Of a stretch of DNA of 51,135 bases, positions 17,269 through 26,931 are shown piece after piece. The notes under the pieces were generated by a model, which made no database searches, had not been told where the DNA came from, and saw only the letters and a program-made list of their open reading frames with translations. The translations under genes and the position numbers were made by a program. This DNA is from Nitrospiraceae bacterium (lineage in GTDB: Bacteria > Nitrospirota > Thermodesulfovibrionia > UBA6902): assembly GCA_020356065.1 (NCBI GenBank), contig CP070632.1, forward strand, positions 1,201,761-1,252,895, given 5' to 3'. Each line of letters begins with the position of its first letter. Position 1 is the first letter of the stretch.

Positions 17269-19314
17269 CTATATAAGAGGAACGATCAGCAGTGCAACGA
17301 TATTGATGACCTTGATCATCGGGTTAATCGCCGGGCCTGCTGTGTCCTTGTAAGGATCACCAACTGTGTCACCGGTAACTGCTGCCTTGTGAGCGTCAGA
17401 CCCCTTACCTCCATAGATACCGTCTTCGATATACTTTTTGGCGTTGTCCCATGCACCACCACCGCTTGTCATGGCAATGGCCTGGAAAAGACCCGTGATG
17501 ATACTTCCGATAAGAACACCGCCAAGGGCCTCCCTTCCCAGAAGCATGCCAACAAGGATAGGCACGACTACAGGTATCAAAGCAGGAATCATCATCTGTT
17601 TGATCGCTGACTTTGTCACGATATCAACACATTTACCATATTCAGGTTTGCCTGTGCCTTCCATAATTCCGGGAATCTCTCTGAACTGGCGTCTGACTTC
17701 CTCAACAACTCCGCCTGCTGCCTTGCCCACTGCTTCCATAAGGAGAGCGCCGAAGTAGTAAGGAAGGAGGCCGCCAATAAACAGACCTGCCAGTACCAGT
17801 GGATTGGAAAGATCAAAAAACATTACCTCAGAGAATGACCTGGAGTACTCAGCAAAGAGAACGAGCGCTGCAAGAGCTGCAGAACCGATAGCATAACCCT
17901 TTGTAACGGCCTTTGTTGTGTTACCAACTGCATCAAGAGGATCAGTAATGTTACGGATCTCTTCAGGAAGCTCTGCCATCTCTGCGATACCACCGGCATT
18001 ATCTGTGATCGGTCCGTATGAGTCGATCGCAACAACGATTCCGGTCATGGAAAGCATTGAGACAGCTGAAAGGGCGATTGCGAAAAGTCCGCCGCCGGGA
18101 TTGCCGTCAAAACCGCCGCCAAGGGAGTAAGCTCCGAGAATGGCTGCAACAATAACAATAACAGGCATGCCTGTTGCCTTCATGCTCACTGCCAGACCTG
18201 CGATAACGTTTGTTCCGTCACCTGTCTGACTGGCTGCTGCAATATGTTTAACCGGGCTGTAACTTGTAGAAGTAAAGTACTCTGTTATCCAGACAATAAG
18301 CCCTGTGAGAACAAGTCCGATAAGTGCTGTCATAAAGATACTTCCGGCTGTAAATCCGCCCCTCGCAGCTTCATCCAGACCGCTGATGAAGTTTGAAGAC
18401 ACAATAAAGAACGCGATCGCCGCCAGTATACCTGATACGGCAAGTCCCTTATAAAGGGCTCCCATTATGTAATCGTCCTTGCCGAGCTTCACAAAGTACG
18501 TACCGATGATGGAAGCAATAATTGAGACACCGCCAAGAAGCAGCGGGAACTCAATCCACGGACTGTCAGAGCCGAATACTGTCTTGGCAAGAAGCATTGC
18601 CGCAACAAGCGTAACCGTATATGTCTCATAAAGGTCGGCTGCCATTCCCGCGCAGTCTCCGACATTATCGCCAACATTGTCAGCAATAACAGCAGGGTTT
18701 CTGGGATCATCCTCAGGGATTCCCGCTTCAACCTTGCCCACAATGTCAGCGCCAACATCAGCGGCCTTTGTATAGATACCTCCAGCGATACGCGCAAACA
18801 CGCTCATCAGGGAACATCCAAAACCAAGTCCAATGAGGGCATGAAACGCCTCCTCACCGGCAGAAGATTTGGCTATGTAATAGTAGCCTGCAATTCCTAA
18901 CAGACCAAGACCAACAACCATGATACCGGTAACTGAGCCGCCCTTGAACGCCACGGAAAGGGCTGCCTGGATTCCATTATGCGCGGCCTGTGCCGTACGA
19001 ACATTTGCACGGACCGTTACCATCATCCCGATATAACCGGCGAGCGCTGAACCCAGGGCGCCGATTACAAAACCGATGCCGGTCCAGATACCCAGTCCAA
19101 AAATCAGAAGCAGCACCAGAACAACTGCGCCTGCAATTGCAACTGTTTTGTACTCACGCGCAAGAAAGGCCTGGGCGCCTTCTTTGACAGCATTTGAGAT
19201 TTCCTGCATTTTTTCATTACCTGCGTCCTGCTTTGTTACCCATCCAGCTGTCAGCAGAGCATATAAGACGCCTGCGCCGCCGCAGATGAGTGCAAATAAA
19301 ATAATACTACTCAT
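17269..19314 (-). CDS. hppA: Membrane-bound proton-pumping pyrophosphatase
   Basis: 681 aa with about 16 membrane helices. The substrate site is complete: [19 protein letters not shown] and [21 protein letters not shown] bind Mg-pyrophosphate, and the C-terminal [18 protein letters not shown] motif is present. [10 protein letters not shown] (about residue 466) has Lys where K+-dependent enzymes have Ala, and the matching Thr three residues on, the signature of K+-independent H+-pumping members. It hydrolyses the pyrophosphate released by Sat and stores the energy as a proton gradient, pulling sulfate activation forward. It follows qmoC by 49 nt and ends at a strong terminator, so it is the last gene of the sulfate operon. 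Confidence 0.97.
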   Translation of the reverse strand: MSSIILFALICGGAGVLYALLTAGWVTKQDAGNEKMQEISNAVKEGAQAFLAREYKTVAIAGAVVLVLLLIFGLGIWTGIGFVIGALGSALAGYIGMMVTVRANVRTAQAAHNGIQAALSVAFKGGSVTGIMVVGLGLLGIAGYYYIAKSSAGEEAFHALIGLGFGCSLMSVFARIAGGIYTKAADVGADIVGKVEAGIPEDDPRNPAVIADNVGDNVGDCAGMAADLYETYTVTLVAAMLLAKTVFGSDSPWIEFPLLLGGVSIIASIIGTYFVKLGKDDYIMGALYKGLAVSGILAAIAFFIVSSNFISGLDEAARGGFTAGSIFMTALIGLVLTGLIVWITEYFTSTSYSPVKHIAAASQTGDGTNVIAGLAVSMKATGMPVIVIVAAILGAYSLGGGFDGNPGGGLFAIALSAVSMLSMTGIVVAIDSYGPITDNAGGIAEMAELPEEIRNITDPLDAVGNTTKAVTKGYAIGSAALAALVLFAEYSRSFSEVMFFDLSNPLVLAGLFIGGLLPYYFGALLMEAVGKAAGGVVEEVRRQFREIPGIMEGTGKPEYGKCVDIVTKSAIKQMMIPALIPVVVPILVGMLLGREALGGVLIGSIITGLFQAIAMTSGGGAWDNAKKYIEDGIYGGKGSDAHKAAVTGDTVGDPYKDTAGPAINPMIKVINIVALLIVPLI

Positions 19315-19363
19315 AAACGTACCCCCCTTTAATGGATTTAAGGATTTTAGTATTCAATTCAAT

Positions 19364-20578
19364 TTACTCCTGACCTGATTCCTGTTTTGTTTCTGTCCCT
19401 GTCTGTTCTGATTCAGAAGGAGATTTCACAGGAGCTGCTGCAGCCTCAACTGCAGGCTGCGCCTCTGCCAGTGCTTCTCTACCCGAATATTTATTGAAAC
19501 TCAATGCAGCGCCCCTGTAAAACATATGGGCCAGCTTTGAGAACGGAAGATAGACAAACAACGATAATACAACTACGAGATGAATAAAATAGAGGGGGTA
19601 TGCCAGTCCGCCAATTCCGGCTACCCTCGTAAGCCACGCAAGAGTACCCGACACGCCAATAGTTCCGATAAGTCCGATCAGCAGCCAGTCAAAATAGCTT
19701 CCTAATCCAACCCTGTCAGCATGTTTAAACCGGTTGCTCATCATCAGGTATGATCCTGCCAGAATTGCAATGGCACCTACGGTCCCGAATATTTTTATTG
19801 GTGTACCATATCCAAAACGGAAAGGCGATTCCAGGTGTAATATATCGATGTATAGGACCCCAAGTGCGGTTGCAATGCCAAGTGCGATAAAGCTGTAAAA
19901 CACGAGCAGATGAGACGTTGCCCTGTCCTTGCTTTCATCACATTCTTTAAACTTTTCATGGCTCATCAGTTCCTTGAACATCGCTGTTACACTTCCCTTA
20001 AGATCACCCGTTGTTACTCCATTTGCTTCTTTCATATCTGCCCAGAACTTTCTCATACCCATAATGCCGACACCAACTCCAAAGAGCAGAGCCGGAGTAA
20101 ACAGAAACTGGATGGCCAAAATGGGCATGAAATTACTGAAGATAACCTCACCTTCAGGGCTCCAGGATCCGAACATGGAAATCACCAGACCTACAATAAC
20201 CGCAGGAATCAGAATAAGCAGTATCATAGAGCTTTTGTTATTGACGAAATCAACAAGTGCAGATGGGGAAGAATATTGAGCAATTGTCTGTTTCCTGATA
20301 GCTCCCAATACTTCTCCGGGTTTGGCGTCCCTGGGGCAGTATGCCGTACAGTCATTGCATTGATGGCACAGCCATACGTCAGGGTTTCCCTTGAATTTTT
20401 CTTTCAGCCCCCACTGTGCCCATACCATTTCCTTTCTCGGAAAGGGGTTCTGATCAGGAGTAACATTACATACAACTGAACATGTGGCACACTGATAGCA
20501 TTTCTTAAGGGAGTCGCCGCCGGCGGCAATCACGCCCTTTACAAAATCTAAATCAGGTTTAATAACTTGCTCTGCCAT
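19364..20578 (-). CDS. qmoC: Qmo complex membrane subunit QmoC
   Basis: 404 aa, an HdrC/HdrE-type fusion. Two ferredoxin-like [4Fe-4S] motifs, CYQCATCSVVC (about 22-32) and CHQCNDCTAYC (about 71-81), precede a cytochrome-b-like membrane domain with about five or six helices (about 115-365). The C-terminus is a low-complexity Ala/Glu/Pro/Ser tail (about 370-404). In sulfate reducers QmoABC passes electrons between the menaquinone pool and APS reductase, and QmoC is the quinone-facing anchor. It follows qmoB with a 58-nt gap that contains a heptamer repeat array. Confidence 0.96.
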   Translation of the reverse strand: MAEQVIKPDLDFVKGVIAAGGDSLKKCYQCATCSVVCNVTPDQNPFPRKEMVWAQWGLKEKFKGNPDVWLCHQCNDCTAYCPRDAKPGEVLGAIRKQTIAQYSSPSALVDFVNNKSSMILLILIPAVIVGLVISMFGSWSPEGEVIFSNFMPILAIQFLFTPALLFGVGVGIMGMRKFWADMKEANGVTTGDLKGSVTAMFKELMSHEKFKECDESKDRATSHLLVFYSFIALGIATALGVLYIDILHLESPFRFGYGTPIKIFGTVGAIAILAGSYLMMSNRFKHADRVGLGSYFDWLLIGLIGTIGVSGTLAWLTRVAGIGGLAYPLYFIHLVVVLSLFVYLPFSKLAHMFYRGAALSFNKYSGREALAEAQPAVEAAAAPVKSPSESEQTGTETKQESGQE

Positions 20579-20597
20579 CTATAACCTCCAATTAATT

Positions 20598-20633
20598 AGT
20601 AACGCGTTACGAGTTACTCGTTACTGGTTACTG
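20598..20633. repeat. Heptamer quasi-repeat array between qmoB and qmoC
   Basis: Five imperfect 7-nt units in phase, for example CGTTACG, AGTTACT and CGTTACT. The array fills most of the gap from the qmoC ribosome site to the qmoB stop. It is closely related to arrays inside cobU (35996) and cbiE (41572). Confidence 0.85.
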
Positions 20634-20636
20634 TAT

Positions 20637-22886
20637 TTAGAATTCTTTAAACGGGTTCGGTTCCATTTCTTCGATTTCATCAGCAAACTCATTCAACAGT
20701 CCGGGCAGCTTGTCATAATCCTGGATAGAGAGCTGTAACAATTTTACCCTCTCAGATTCAAGCATAAGCCTTCCCAATGTCTCCTGGACTTTGCCCAGTC
20801 TTTCATTGGCAAGCTCACTTCCCCGTACAAAATGGCACTGATAGTTTTCACCGAACTTACAGCCCAAAAGTATCATGCCGTCTATGCCCTTGGAGAGTGC
20901 GTCAGCAACCCAGGCAAGATTCAGGTTGCCCAGGCACCTTACCGAGATAAATCTGAATGCAGAATTTATCCTGATTCGGTTAAATGCTGCGGCATCAAGC
21001 GCAGGATAGGCGTCATTCTCACAGGCAAGAGCGACAATCCTCATTCCCTCTTCCGGAATATCCATGTCCTTAAAGAGTGTTGAAATCATGTTAATACTGA
21101 AGTCCTTGAAGTTAATGACCCTTTCAGGACATGATCCAAGACAGGTACCGCATCTGCGGCAACGTGACATTTTATGAAACGGCGTTCCCTTTTCATCCTC
21201 TTCAATAGCGCTGAAGGGACATTCCTCAGTACATCTCTTGCATGAAGTACATTTCTGCAGGTTCACTTCCGGGTAGGTCTGGTCCCATGCTCGTGGATGA
21301 ACTGAGTAGCCGTTCTTTGTTGCCTCTACAATCTGGATCGCCTTCAGACTGGCGCCCATGCCGTCTTCTATGCTTCCCATCATATGCATGGGCTGTCTTA
21401 TACTTCCTGCAGTATAAATACCTGTCCTTCGTGATTCATACTGGAAACAGATATAGTTTGAATCGGTAAATCCGTATGCCTCTTCAAGCACCGGGAGCTC
21501 CGGCCCCTGTTTGTAATCAAGTTTAAGAATGTTAGGAACCTTATGGGGTTCAAGCGGGGCATTGGGGTCGGGCTGTCCGCCTGACGCCTTGAGTTTCTCA
21601 TCAAATTTAGCCTTCCATTCTGCGAGTTCTTCTACGTCAATTCTTGAGTTGGGGACCATGCCTGTTGCAAGTACAACAAGGTCGGCCTCTATTTTTATTT
21701 CTTTACCTAGGAGCGTGTCCTTAAGGCTGACATACACGCTTCCGCCAGGGGCCTCGCTTACTCCTGTTACATCACCTTTGGTGAGCATGACGCCCGGATC
21801 ATGCTGTATGCTCTTGTAAAAGAGTTCATACTGTCCCGGAGTCCTCATATCTTTATAAAGGATAAACGCCATTGCATCAGGATTTTTCTCCCTCACATAT
21901 GCGGCCTGCTTTAAAGAGGTAAGGCAGCAGTAGGATGAACAGTAGGGCAGGTGGTTAACGTCCCTTGAACCGGCACACTGTATAAATGCCACCCTTTTTG
22001 CCTCTTTGCCGTCTGAAGGTCTTGTTATCTTTCCTTTGGCTGCCATCTCTTCCATCTGCATATTTGTTATCACATTCGGATTGCCGGCGCCGAGATGGTC
22101 CAGTTTGCTCACATCATACGGTCTCCAGCCAGCAGCCATGATAACAGCGCCTGATTTGAATTGCTCTGAACCGCCATTGGTCTTTATTGATACATCATAC
22201 TGACCCGGAACCCCGGCTATCTTTTCTACCTCAGATGATGTAAAGACCTTAATTTTATCGTGTGAATTGACTTTATCGATCGTAGCATTAATAGTTGGCT
22301 CTTCAATGGACTCAAAGGGATAACTCTGGGGAAGCTGCTTATACATCTTCTTGGCCCATCCACCAAGTGCTTCGCTTTTTTCAACAAGAGCTACATTATA
22401 GCCTGCATCTGCAGCACCCAACGCTGAGCTCATTCCTGAAATACCTCCTCCTACAACAAGAACAGACATCTCTGTCTCATCAAGCAGGAAAGGTTCAGGA
22501 AGATCAGCACTTTTCGCTCTTGAAACTCCAAGCCTGACATAGTCCTCTGCCAGCGCCTGTGTGTCTTCTGTTTTGGGTTCCTGTGTCCAGGCAACAAATT
22601 CCCTGATATTTGCCCTTTCCACTACACAGCCGGGAAAAGTAAACTCTTTATGTTTGATCCTTGGAGAACAGGCAGTTACGACGATGGTATTAACTCCTTC
22701 GCCTTCTATATCACTCTTTATTAGATCAATCCCTCCAGGACTGCAGAGCGCGTTATGGGTTTTGTATACAGGGGCCTTCATCTCCTTGGTGGCAACTTCT
22801 TCGAACTTGTCTACCTCAACTGCCTCATCAATTCCGCAGCCTTTACATATATATACTCCGATTTTCTTTTCCCTTTTCTCTTCCAT
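20637..22886 (-). CDS. qmoB: Qmo complex subunit QmoB (HdrA/MvhD-like flavoprotein)
   Basis: 749 aa. An N-terminal segment with KKIGVYICKGCG leads into an HdrA-like flavoprotein core with the FAD-binding GGGISGMSSALGAADAGY (about 145-162), CAGSRD and the Cys-rich CSSYCCLTSLKQA. Two [4Fe-4S] motifs follow (CTSCKRCTEECP, CRRCGTCLGSCP; about 545-590), then an MvhD-like C-terminal domain (about 605-745). It is the large redox subunit that contacts AprBA in Qmo models. Its ATG overlaps the qmoA stop (TAATG), implying translational coupling. Confidence 0.96.
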   Translation of the reverse strand: MEEKREKKIGVYICKGCGIDEAVEVDKFEEVATKEMKAPVYKTHNALCSPGGIDLIKSDIEGEGVNTIVVTACSPRIKHKEFTFPGCVVERANIREFVAWTQEPKTEDTQALAEDYVRLGVSRAKSADLPEPFLLDETEMSVLVVGGGISGMSSALGAADAGYNVALVEKSEALGGWAKKMYKQLPQSYPFESIEEPTINATIDKVNSHDKIKVFTSSEVEKIAGVPGQYDVSIKTNGGSEQFKSGAVIMAAGWRPYDVSKLDHLGAGNPNVITNMQMEEMAAKGKITRPSDGKEAKRVAFIQCAGSRDVNHLPYCSSYCCLTSLKQAAYVREKNPDAMAFILYKDMRTPGQYELFYKSIQHDPGVMLTKGDVTGVSEAPGGSVYVSLKDTLLGKEIKIEADLVVLATGMVPNSRIDVEELAEWKAKFDEKLKASGGQPDPNAPLEPHKVPNILKLDYKQGPELPVLEEAYGFTDSNYICFQYESRRTGIYTAGSIRQPMHMMGSIEDGMGASLKAIQIVEATKNGYSVHPRAWDQTYPEVNLQKCTSCKRCTEECPFSAIEEDEKGTPFHKMSRCRRCGTCLGSCPERVINFKDFSINMISTLFKDMDIPEEGMRIVALACENDAYPALDAAAFNRIRINSAFRFISVRCLGNLNLAWVADALSKGIDGMILLGCKFGENYQCHFVRGSELANERLGKVQETLGRLMLESERVKLLQLSIQDYDKLPGLLNEFADEIEEMEPNPFKEF

Positions 22887-24151
22887 TAGGATAACCTCCC
22901 GACTGTCTGTATGGCTTTAAGGGCTGCTGATGTAGCACTCTGCACTGACTTTGCCACATCTACCGGGTCTTTGGCGCAGCCAACAGCATAAATCCCTTTT
23001 TGGTCTTTGCCCATGACAGCAAAACCGTTTTCATTGATTTTGACATCAGATGGAAGTTTAACCCCGGAGATCATCGGCTCCATACCGGTTGCAAGTACAC
23101 AGAGGTCAAAGGGTTCCCTGATCTTGCTCCCTCCATAGATGTCTTCAGCTTCAACAATTACATCGCCGGTGGCTGGGTCCTCATGGACCCTGGCAACCTT
23201 GCCCTTGATAAGCTTTACCTTTTCATCTTCTTTTATCTTGTTCAAAAACCGCTCGTAGGAAGTTCCTGGTGTCCTGATGTCTATATAGTACATCGTAACT
23301 TCAGAATCCTTATACTGCTCTCTTACATATGTTGCCTGTTTTAATGAAGCGAGGCAGCATACCGCAGAACAGAATGCAAGGTGGTTTTCATCACGGGAAC
23401 CTGCACACTGTACAAAGGCAACTTTCTTGGCTTCTTTGCCGTCTGATGGTCTCGTAATTTTGCCCTGGGTAGGACCGCTGAGTGATGCAATTCTCTCCAT
23501 CATTACATTTGTAATAATATTCTTGCTGGTTCCAAAACCAAGGTTATCTATCTTGCTGGCATCATAAGGTTTCCATCCTGCTGCAAGCACTATTGCGCTG
23601 GCCTCTATCGCTAATGTATCAGGCTTCATATCCAGATCTATTGCATCATATTTACATGCATCTTTACAGGCAGTACAGTCACCTTTCTTGCATGCCCCTT
23701 CATCTATTACATATTGCATCGGGAACGCCTGTTCATAAGGTAGGTACGCAGCCTTTCTCATACTGAGTCCAGCATTGAAATCATTCGGTACTTCAACAGG
23801 ACATGCTTCTGCGCATGCGCCACAGGCGGTGCACTTGTCATTAACAAAACGTGGCCTTGCCTTAACTGTTACGTTGTAATTGCCGGGTCCTCCGGAGATG
23901 TCTTCGATTTCAGCCATTGTATAATAGGTGATACGGTCGCTGAACCTGATCCTTTTAAAATTAATCTCAAGTCCACAGGCAGGAGGACATAGTTTGGGGA
24001 AATACTGGTGCAGTCGCGTTACCCTTCCGCCAAGAAACGGGTCCTTTTCCACCAGGACCACATTATAGCCGGCCTCTGCTGCTTCGCAGGCAGTGGTCAG
24101 ACCGCTGATGCCTCCTCCTATTACCAAAATGTTTTTTTCATGCTCAGACAT
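22886..24151 (-). CDS. qmoA: Qmo complex subunit QmoA (HdrA-like flavoprotein)
   Basis: 421 aa, with the FAD Rossmann motif GGGISGLTTACEAAEAGY near the N-terminus (about 13-30), the HdrA-type CPPACGLE segment, a [4Fe-4S] motif CTACGACAEACP (about 105-116), a second Cys group CKKGDCTACKDAC, and CAGSRDENHLAFCSAVCC. It is homologous to QmoB over the flavin core. It works with QmoB/QmoC to link the quinone pool to APS reductase. It follows aprA after about 240 nt containing a strong hairpin, so expression relative to aprBA may be stepped down there. Confidence 0.96.
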   Translation of the reverse strand: MSEHEKNILVIGGGISGLTTACEAAEAGYNVVLVEKDPFLGGRVTRLHQYFPKLCPPACGLEINFKRIRFSDRITYYTMAEIEDISGGPGNYNVTVKARPRFVNDKCTACGACAEACPVEVPNDFNAGLSMRKAAYLPYEQAFPMQYVIDEGACKKGDCTACKDACKYDAIDLDMKPDTLAIEASAIVLAAGWKPYDASKIDNLGFGTSKNIITNVMMERIASLSGPTQGKITRPSDGKEAKKVAFVQCAGSRDENHLAFCSAVCCLASLKQATYVREQYKDSEVTMYYIDIRTPGTSYERFLNKIKEDEKVKLIKGKVARVHEDPATGDVIVEAEDIYGGSKIREPFDLCVLATGMEPMISGVKLPSDVKINENGFAVMGKDQKGIYAVGCAKDPVDVAKSVQSATSAALKAIQTVGRLS

Positions 24152-24342
24152 ACTATGCCTCCATTTTAAGAGAGTTAGTTAAGTTATCAAGCCTGCCTTG
24201 CAGCAGTCAGGCCTGCCGAAGGTAGTTAGGCAGACAGGATAAATGGCCTATACTTTACAACAATTGATTATTTCAAGACAACAATAATTTCCGGGAAGTA
24301 CATTAGAAATATTTATAACCAAATGCCCGATAACTTAAATAA

Positions 24343-24370
24343 CTCCCCGGGCACCACATGGTGCCCGGAG
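24343..24370 (-). promoter_or_regulatory. Strong intercistronic hairpin between aprA and qmoA
   Basis: CCGGGCACCA (24347-24356) pairs with TGGTGCCCGG (24359-24368). Flanking CTC/GAG can extend it with a bulge. It starts about 20 nt after the aprA stop on the minus strand. Only a weak T-rich stretch (TTATTT) follows, so partial termination or 3'-end protection of aprBA mRNA is more likely than full termination. The rest of the gap (24180-24245) is a GC-rich CTGCC/GGCAG-rich stretch of unclear origin. Confidence 0.75.
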
Positions 24371-24390
24371 AATATTGGTAAAGAAACGGC

Positions 24391-26403
24391 TTAGTCAGGC
24401 CAAATGTTCTTGTGGTCTCTCTTGGACATTGTGAATTCGCCTGTTTCCATGTCGTACTTGGAGCATGTGAATACCTTCCAGTTGTCGTCATCGATGAAGT
24501 CATGATCGCCCCTGTAGTAATAACCGGGGTACCTTGACTCTTCCCTGTAGAGGATGTGGCGTGCATGTGCCTCAAGTGAGAGTATCCTGTGATAGTTCTC
24601 CCAGCATCTCATCAGCTCATGGAGGTCAGCTGCTGCCATCTTCTGACAGTCCTCTTTGAGCATTTTGAGCTGGTTCAAACCTTCTTCAAGCATGGTCTTT
24701 GAAGTCATGTACCATGTTGAGATACCGCCGAAGTACTCATCAGCGATCTTCTGCAGTCTCGTCTGAAGGAGAACCGGTTTGATGTAGAAAGGATTTATCT
24801 CAGGATCTGTTGAGTATGTTTTGTTCTTCTCATATACTTCATATGGCAGATACAGCTCGGCTGCCATCTCATCAGCGCTCTTCCTTGGAGTCGGCTTATA
24901 ATCCGGATGGTCAAGGATAAATGCTATTGCAGCCTTTGCAGCAATCCTTCCCTCTGCATGTGAACCTGAGGAGAACTTGTGTCCGGATGCACCGCAGATG
25001 TCACCGGCCATAAACAGGCCCGGTACTGTGGACATTCTGTTGTAGCCCCAGTGCCAGTCTTCAGGTGTGCCCGCAATATCGCTCGGGCCTGAACACCAGA
25101 ATCCTGCACAGCCTGCATGTGAACCGAGAAGGTATGGCTCTGTCGGCATGATCTCGGAAGGAGTCTTGTCAGGCTCGATGTCCTTGGATGCCCAGAGACC
25201 TGCCTGTCCGATACACATATCAAGAAAATCTTCCCATGCCTCTGCCTCGAGGTGTTTGACCTTCTTCTTGCCTTCTTTCTCACCGAGCTGTTCCATGAAG
25301 GTCTTGTTGATGGCATCCATAGCCTCATCAGTCCTCATGATGATCGGTCCTTTCCCCTGCTTCATATGAAGCATCATGAGGTGGTTTCTCATCGCTGTAC
25401 CCATCTTGTCAACATACTTGTCGCCATATTTCTTTCTTGCGTCTGCAAGGTTGGCTTCGTCAGCACAGTAATCTTCGCCAAGGCTGTTTGTTGCTTTTGC
25501 CTTGAAAAAGAGGAACCATGCGCCAACAGGACCGTATCCGTCTTTAAAACGGGCAGGCACGAACCTGTTTTCCATTAATGTGAGCTCCGCACCAGCCTGC
25601 ATTCCCAATGCATAACCGGAACCTGAGTTCCATACCGGATACCAAGCACGTCCCTGGCCTTCCTTGGAAGACCTCGGCCTGAACACATTAACAGCACCGC
25701 CGGCAGCAAGGACCATTGCTTTGGCCTTGAAGATGTACATCTTGTGCTCTCTTACGCTGAAGCCAACAGCTGCTGCAATCCTGTCAGGATCGTTCGCATC
25801 CTTGAAGAGTCTTACGATGAAAACCCTTTCAAACAGGTTCTGATCAACGCCTGTGGCTGCCCTGTTTTCCTCAAGGGCTTTCTTAGCTGCTTCAGCGACG
25901 ATGGCCTTGTAAGACTCACCATTGATCATGATCTGCCACTTACCTGATCTTACAGGTGTAGCGCCATCTCTCAATGTACCCTTACCGGCGTCTTTTGCCT
26001 GGAATCCGTCAAGAGAAAAACCGTCATCGCCTTTTTTCCAGATCGGAAGCCCCCACTCCTCAAACATATGCACGCTGTCATCAACGTGTCTGCCGAGGTC
26101 GTATACGAGGTCGTCCCTTGTAATACCCATAAGGTCAGCTCTTACGTACCTTACGTAATCTTCAACTTTGTTTTCGCCAACATATGTATTGATGGCTGAC
26201 AGACCCATGGCTACTGCGCCGCTTCTGTCCGTTGCAGCTTTGTCGACCATGGTAACCTTCAAGTTGTTAGCGTTTGCCCATCTTGCTGCTTCATACGCAG
26301 AACCGCAGCATGCCATTCCGCCTCCGATAAGGAGCAGATCTGTTTCATGCTCAACGATTTCCGGCTTCTGGCAATATGAAAAAGTACAAGTTTCTTTTTC
26401 CAT
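24391..26403 (-). CDS. aprA: Adenylylsulfate (APS) reductase alpha subunit
   Basis: 670 aa from the ATG of MEKETCTFSYCQ, which has AAGGAGGG 8 nt upstream. An in-frame TTG two codons earlier is only 2 nt from that site and is rejected. The FAD-binding TDLLLIGGGMACCGSAYEAARW, the catalytic-domain GKWQIMINGESYKA, and PRSSKEGQGRAWYPVWNSGSGYA identify AprA. With AprB it interconverts APS and sulfite plus AMP, using FAD. Gene order aprB-aprA behind sat is typical of sulfate reducers and some sulfur oxidisers. Confidence 0.98.
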   Translation of the reverse strand: MEKETCTFSYCQKPEIVEHETDLLLIGGGMACCGSAYEAARWANANNLKVTMVDKAATDRSGAVAMGLSAINTYVGENKVEDYVRYVRADLMGITRDDLVYDLGRHVDDSVHMFEEWGLPIWKKGDDGFSLDGFQAKDAGKGTLRDGATPVRSGKWQIMINGESYKAIVAEAAKKALEENRAATGVDQNLFERVFIVRLFKDANDPDRIAAAVGFSVREHKMYIFKAKAMVLAAGGAVNVFRPRSSKEGQGRAWYPVWNSGSGYALGMQAGAELTLMENRFVPARFKDGYGPVGAWFLFFKAKATNSLGEDYCADEANLADARKKYGDKYVDKMGTAMRNHLMMLHMKQGKGPIIMRTDEAMDAINKTFMEQLGEKEGKKKVKHLEAEAWEDFLDMCIGQAGLWASKDIEPDKTPSEIMPTEPYLLGSHAGCAGFWCSGPSDIAGTPEDWHWGYNRMSTVPGLFMAGDICGASGHKFSSGSHAEGRIAAKAAIAFILDHPDYKPTPRKSADEMAAELYLPYEVYEKNKTYSTDPEINPFYIKPVLLQTRLQKIADEYFGGISTWYMTSKTMLEEGLNQLKMLKEDCQKMAAADLHELMRCWENYHRILSLEAHARHILYREESRYPGYYYRGDHDFIDDDNWKVFTCSKYDMETGEFTMSKRDHKNIWPD

Positions 26404-26421
26404 TTTCAATCCCTCCTTATA

Positions 26422-26841
26422 TTATTCTTTCCTGGCTTCGTAGTTAAAGAACCCAGGCTCTTTTATTTTTGACATATCTGCTTCAGGCTTTCCACCATAA
26501 CAATCGATAGAAGCCTCAGCTGTGGTCCTGATCGGGAATTTAAACCGTTTCAGAACGCCGTTCCTGAACTTGACTGTCCACATGATAGAGTCCGTACCCC
26601 TCATCGGGATAACGTTTCCACCCAGTGGATTGAAGTCCTGGTACCCTCTTACCTCGATCGCCTGCTGCGGGCAGATCTTTACACAGTTGTAACACTCCCA
26701 GCACTGCTCAGGCTCCTGGTTGTAAGCCTTCATGAGATCTCTGTTAAGAGCCATGAGGTCATTCGGACAGATATACTGACATGCAGTTTTATCCTGTGCC
26801 TTACAACCGTCACATTTTTCCGCGATTACAAAACTTGGCAT
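26422..26841 (-). CDS. aprB: Adenylylsulfate (APS) reductase beta subunit
   Basis: 139 aa. Two [4Fe-4S] clusters are encoded by CDGCKAQDKTACQYICP (with the characteristic insertion) and CWECYNCVKICP. They are followed by a short beta-sheet segment and a C-terminal tail that in known structures wraps around AprA. The tail is somewhat shorter than in Desulfovibrio AprB. It delivers electrons to the AprA flavin. It lies 18 nt upstream of aprA and 90 nt downstream of sat in the same operon. Confidence 0.98.
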   Translation of the reverse strand: MPSFVIAEKCDGCKAQDKTACQYICPNDLMALNRDLMKAYNQEPEQCWECYNCVKICPQQAIEVRGYQDFNPLGGNVIPMRGTDSIMWTVKFRNGVLKRFKFPIRTTAEASIDCYGGKPEADMSKIKEPGFFNYEARKE

Positions 26842-26931
26842 TTTTACTTCCTCCTTTCCAAAATATCTTTGGATTATTTAGACTTAAAATAAGTCTGTGT
26901 GCATTGCCTTTTAAAAGACATGTATTGACCG

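Noticed and set aside
16998-17276. 92-codon plus-strand frame between the ferredoxin remnant and hppA.
   Set aside because: It runs across the hppA terminator and antisense to the ferredoxin start; composition is not protein-like.
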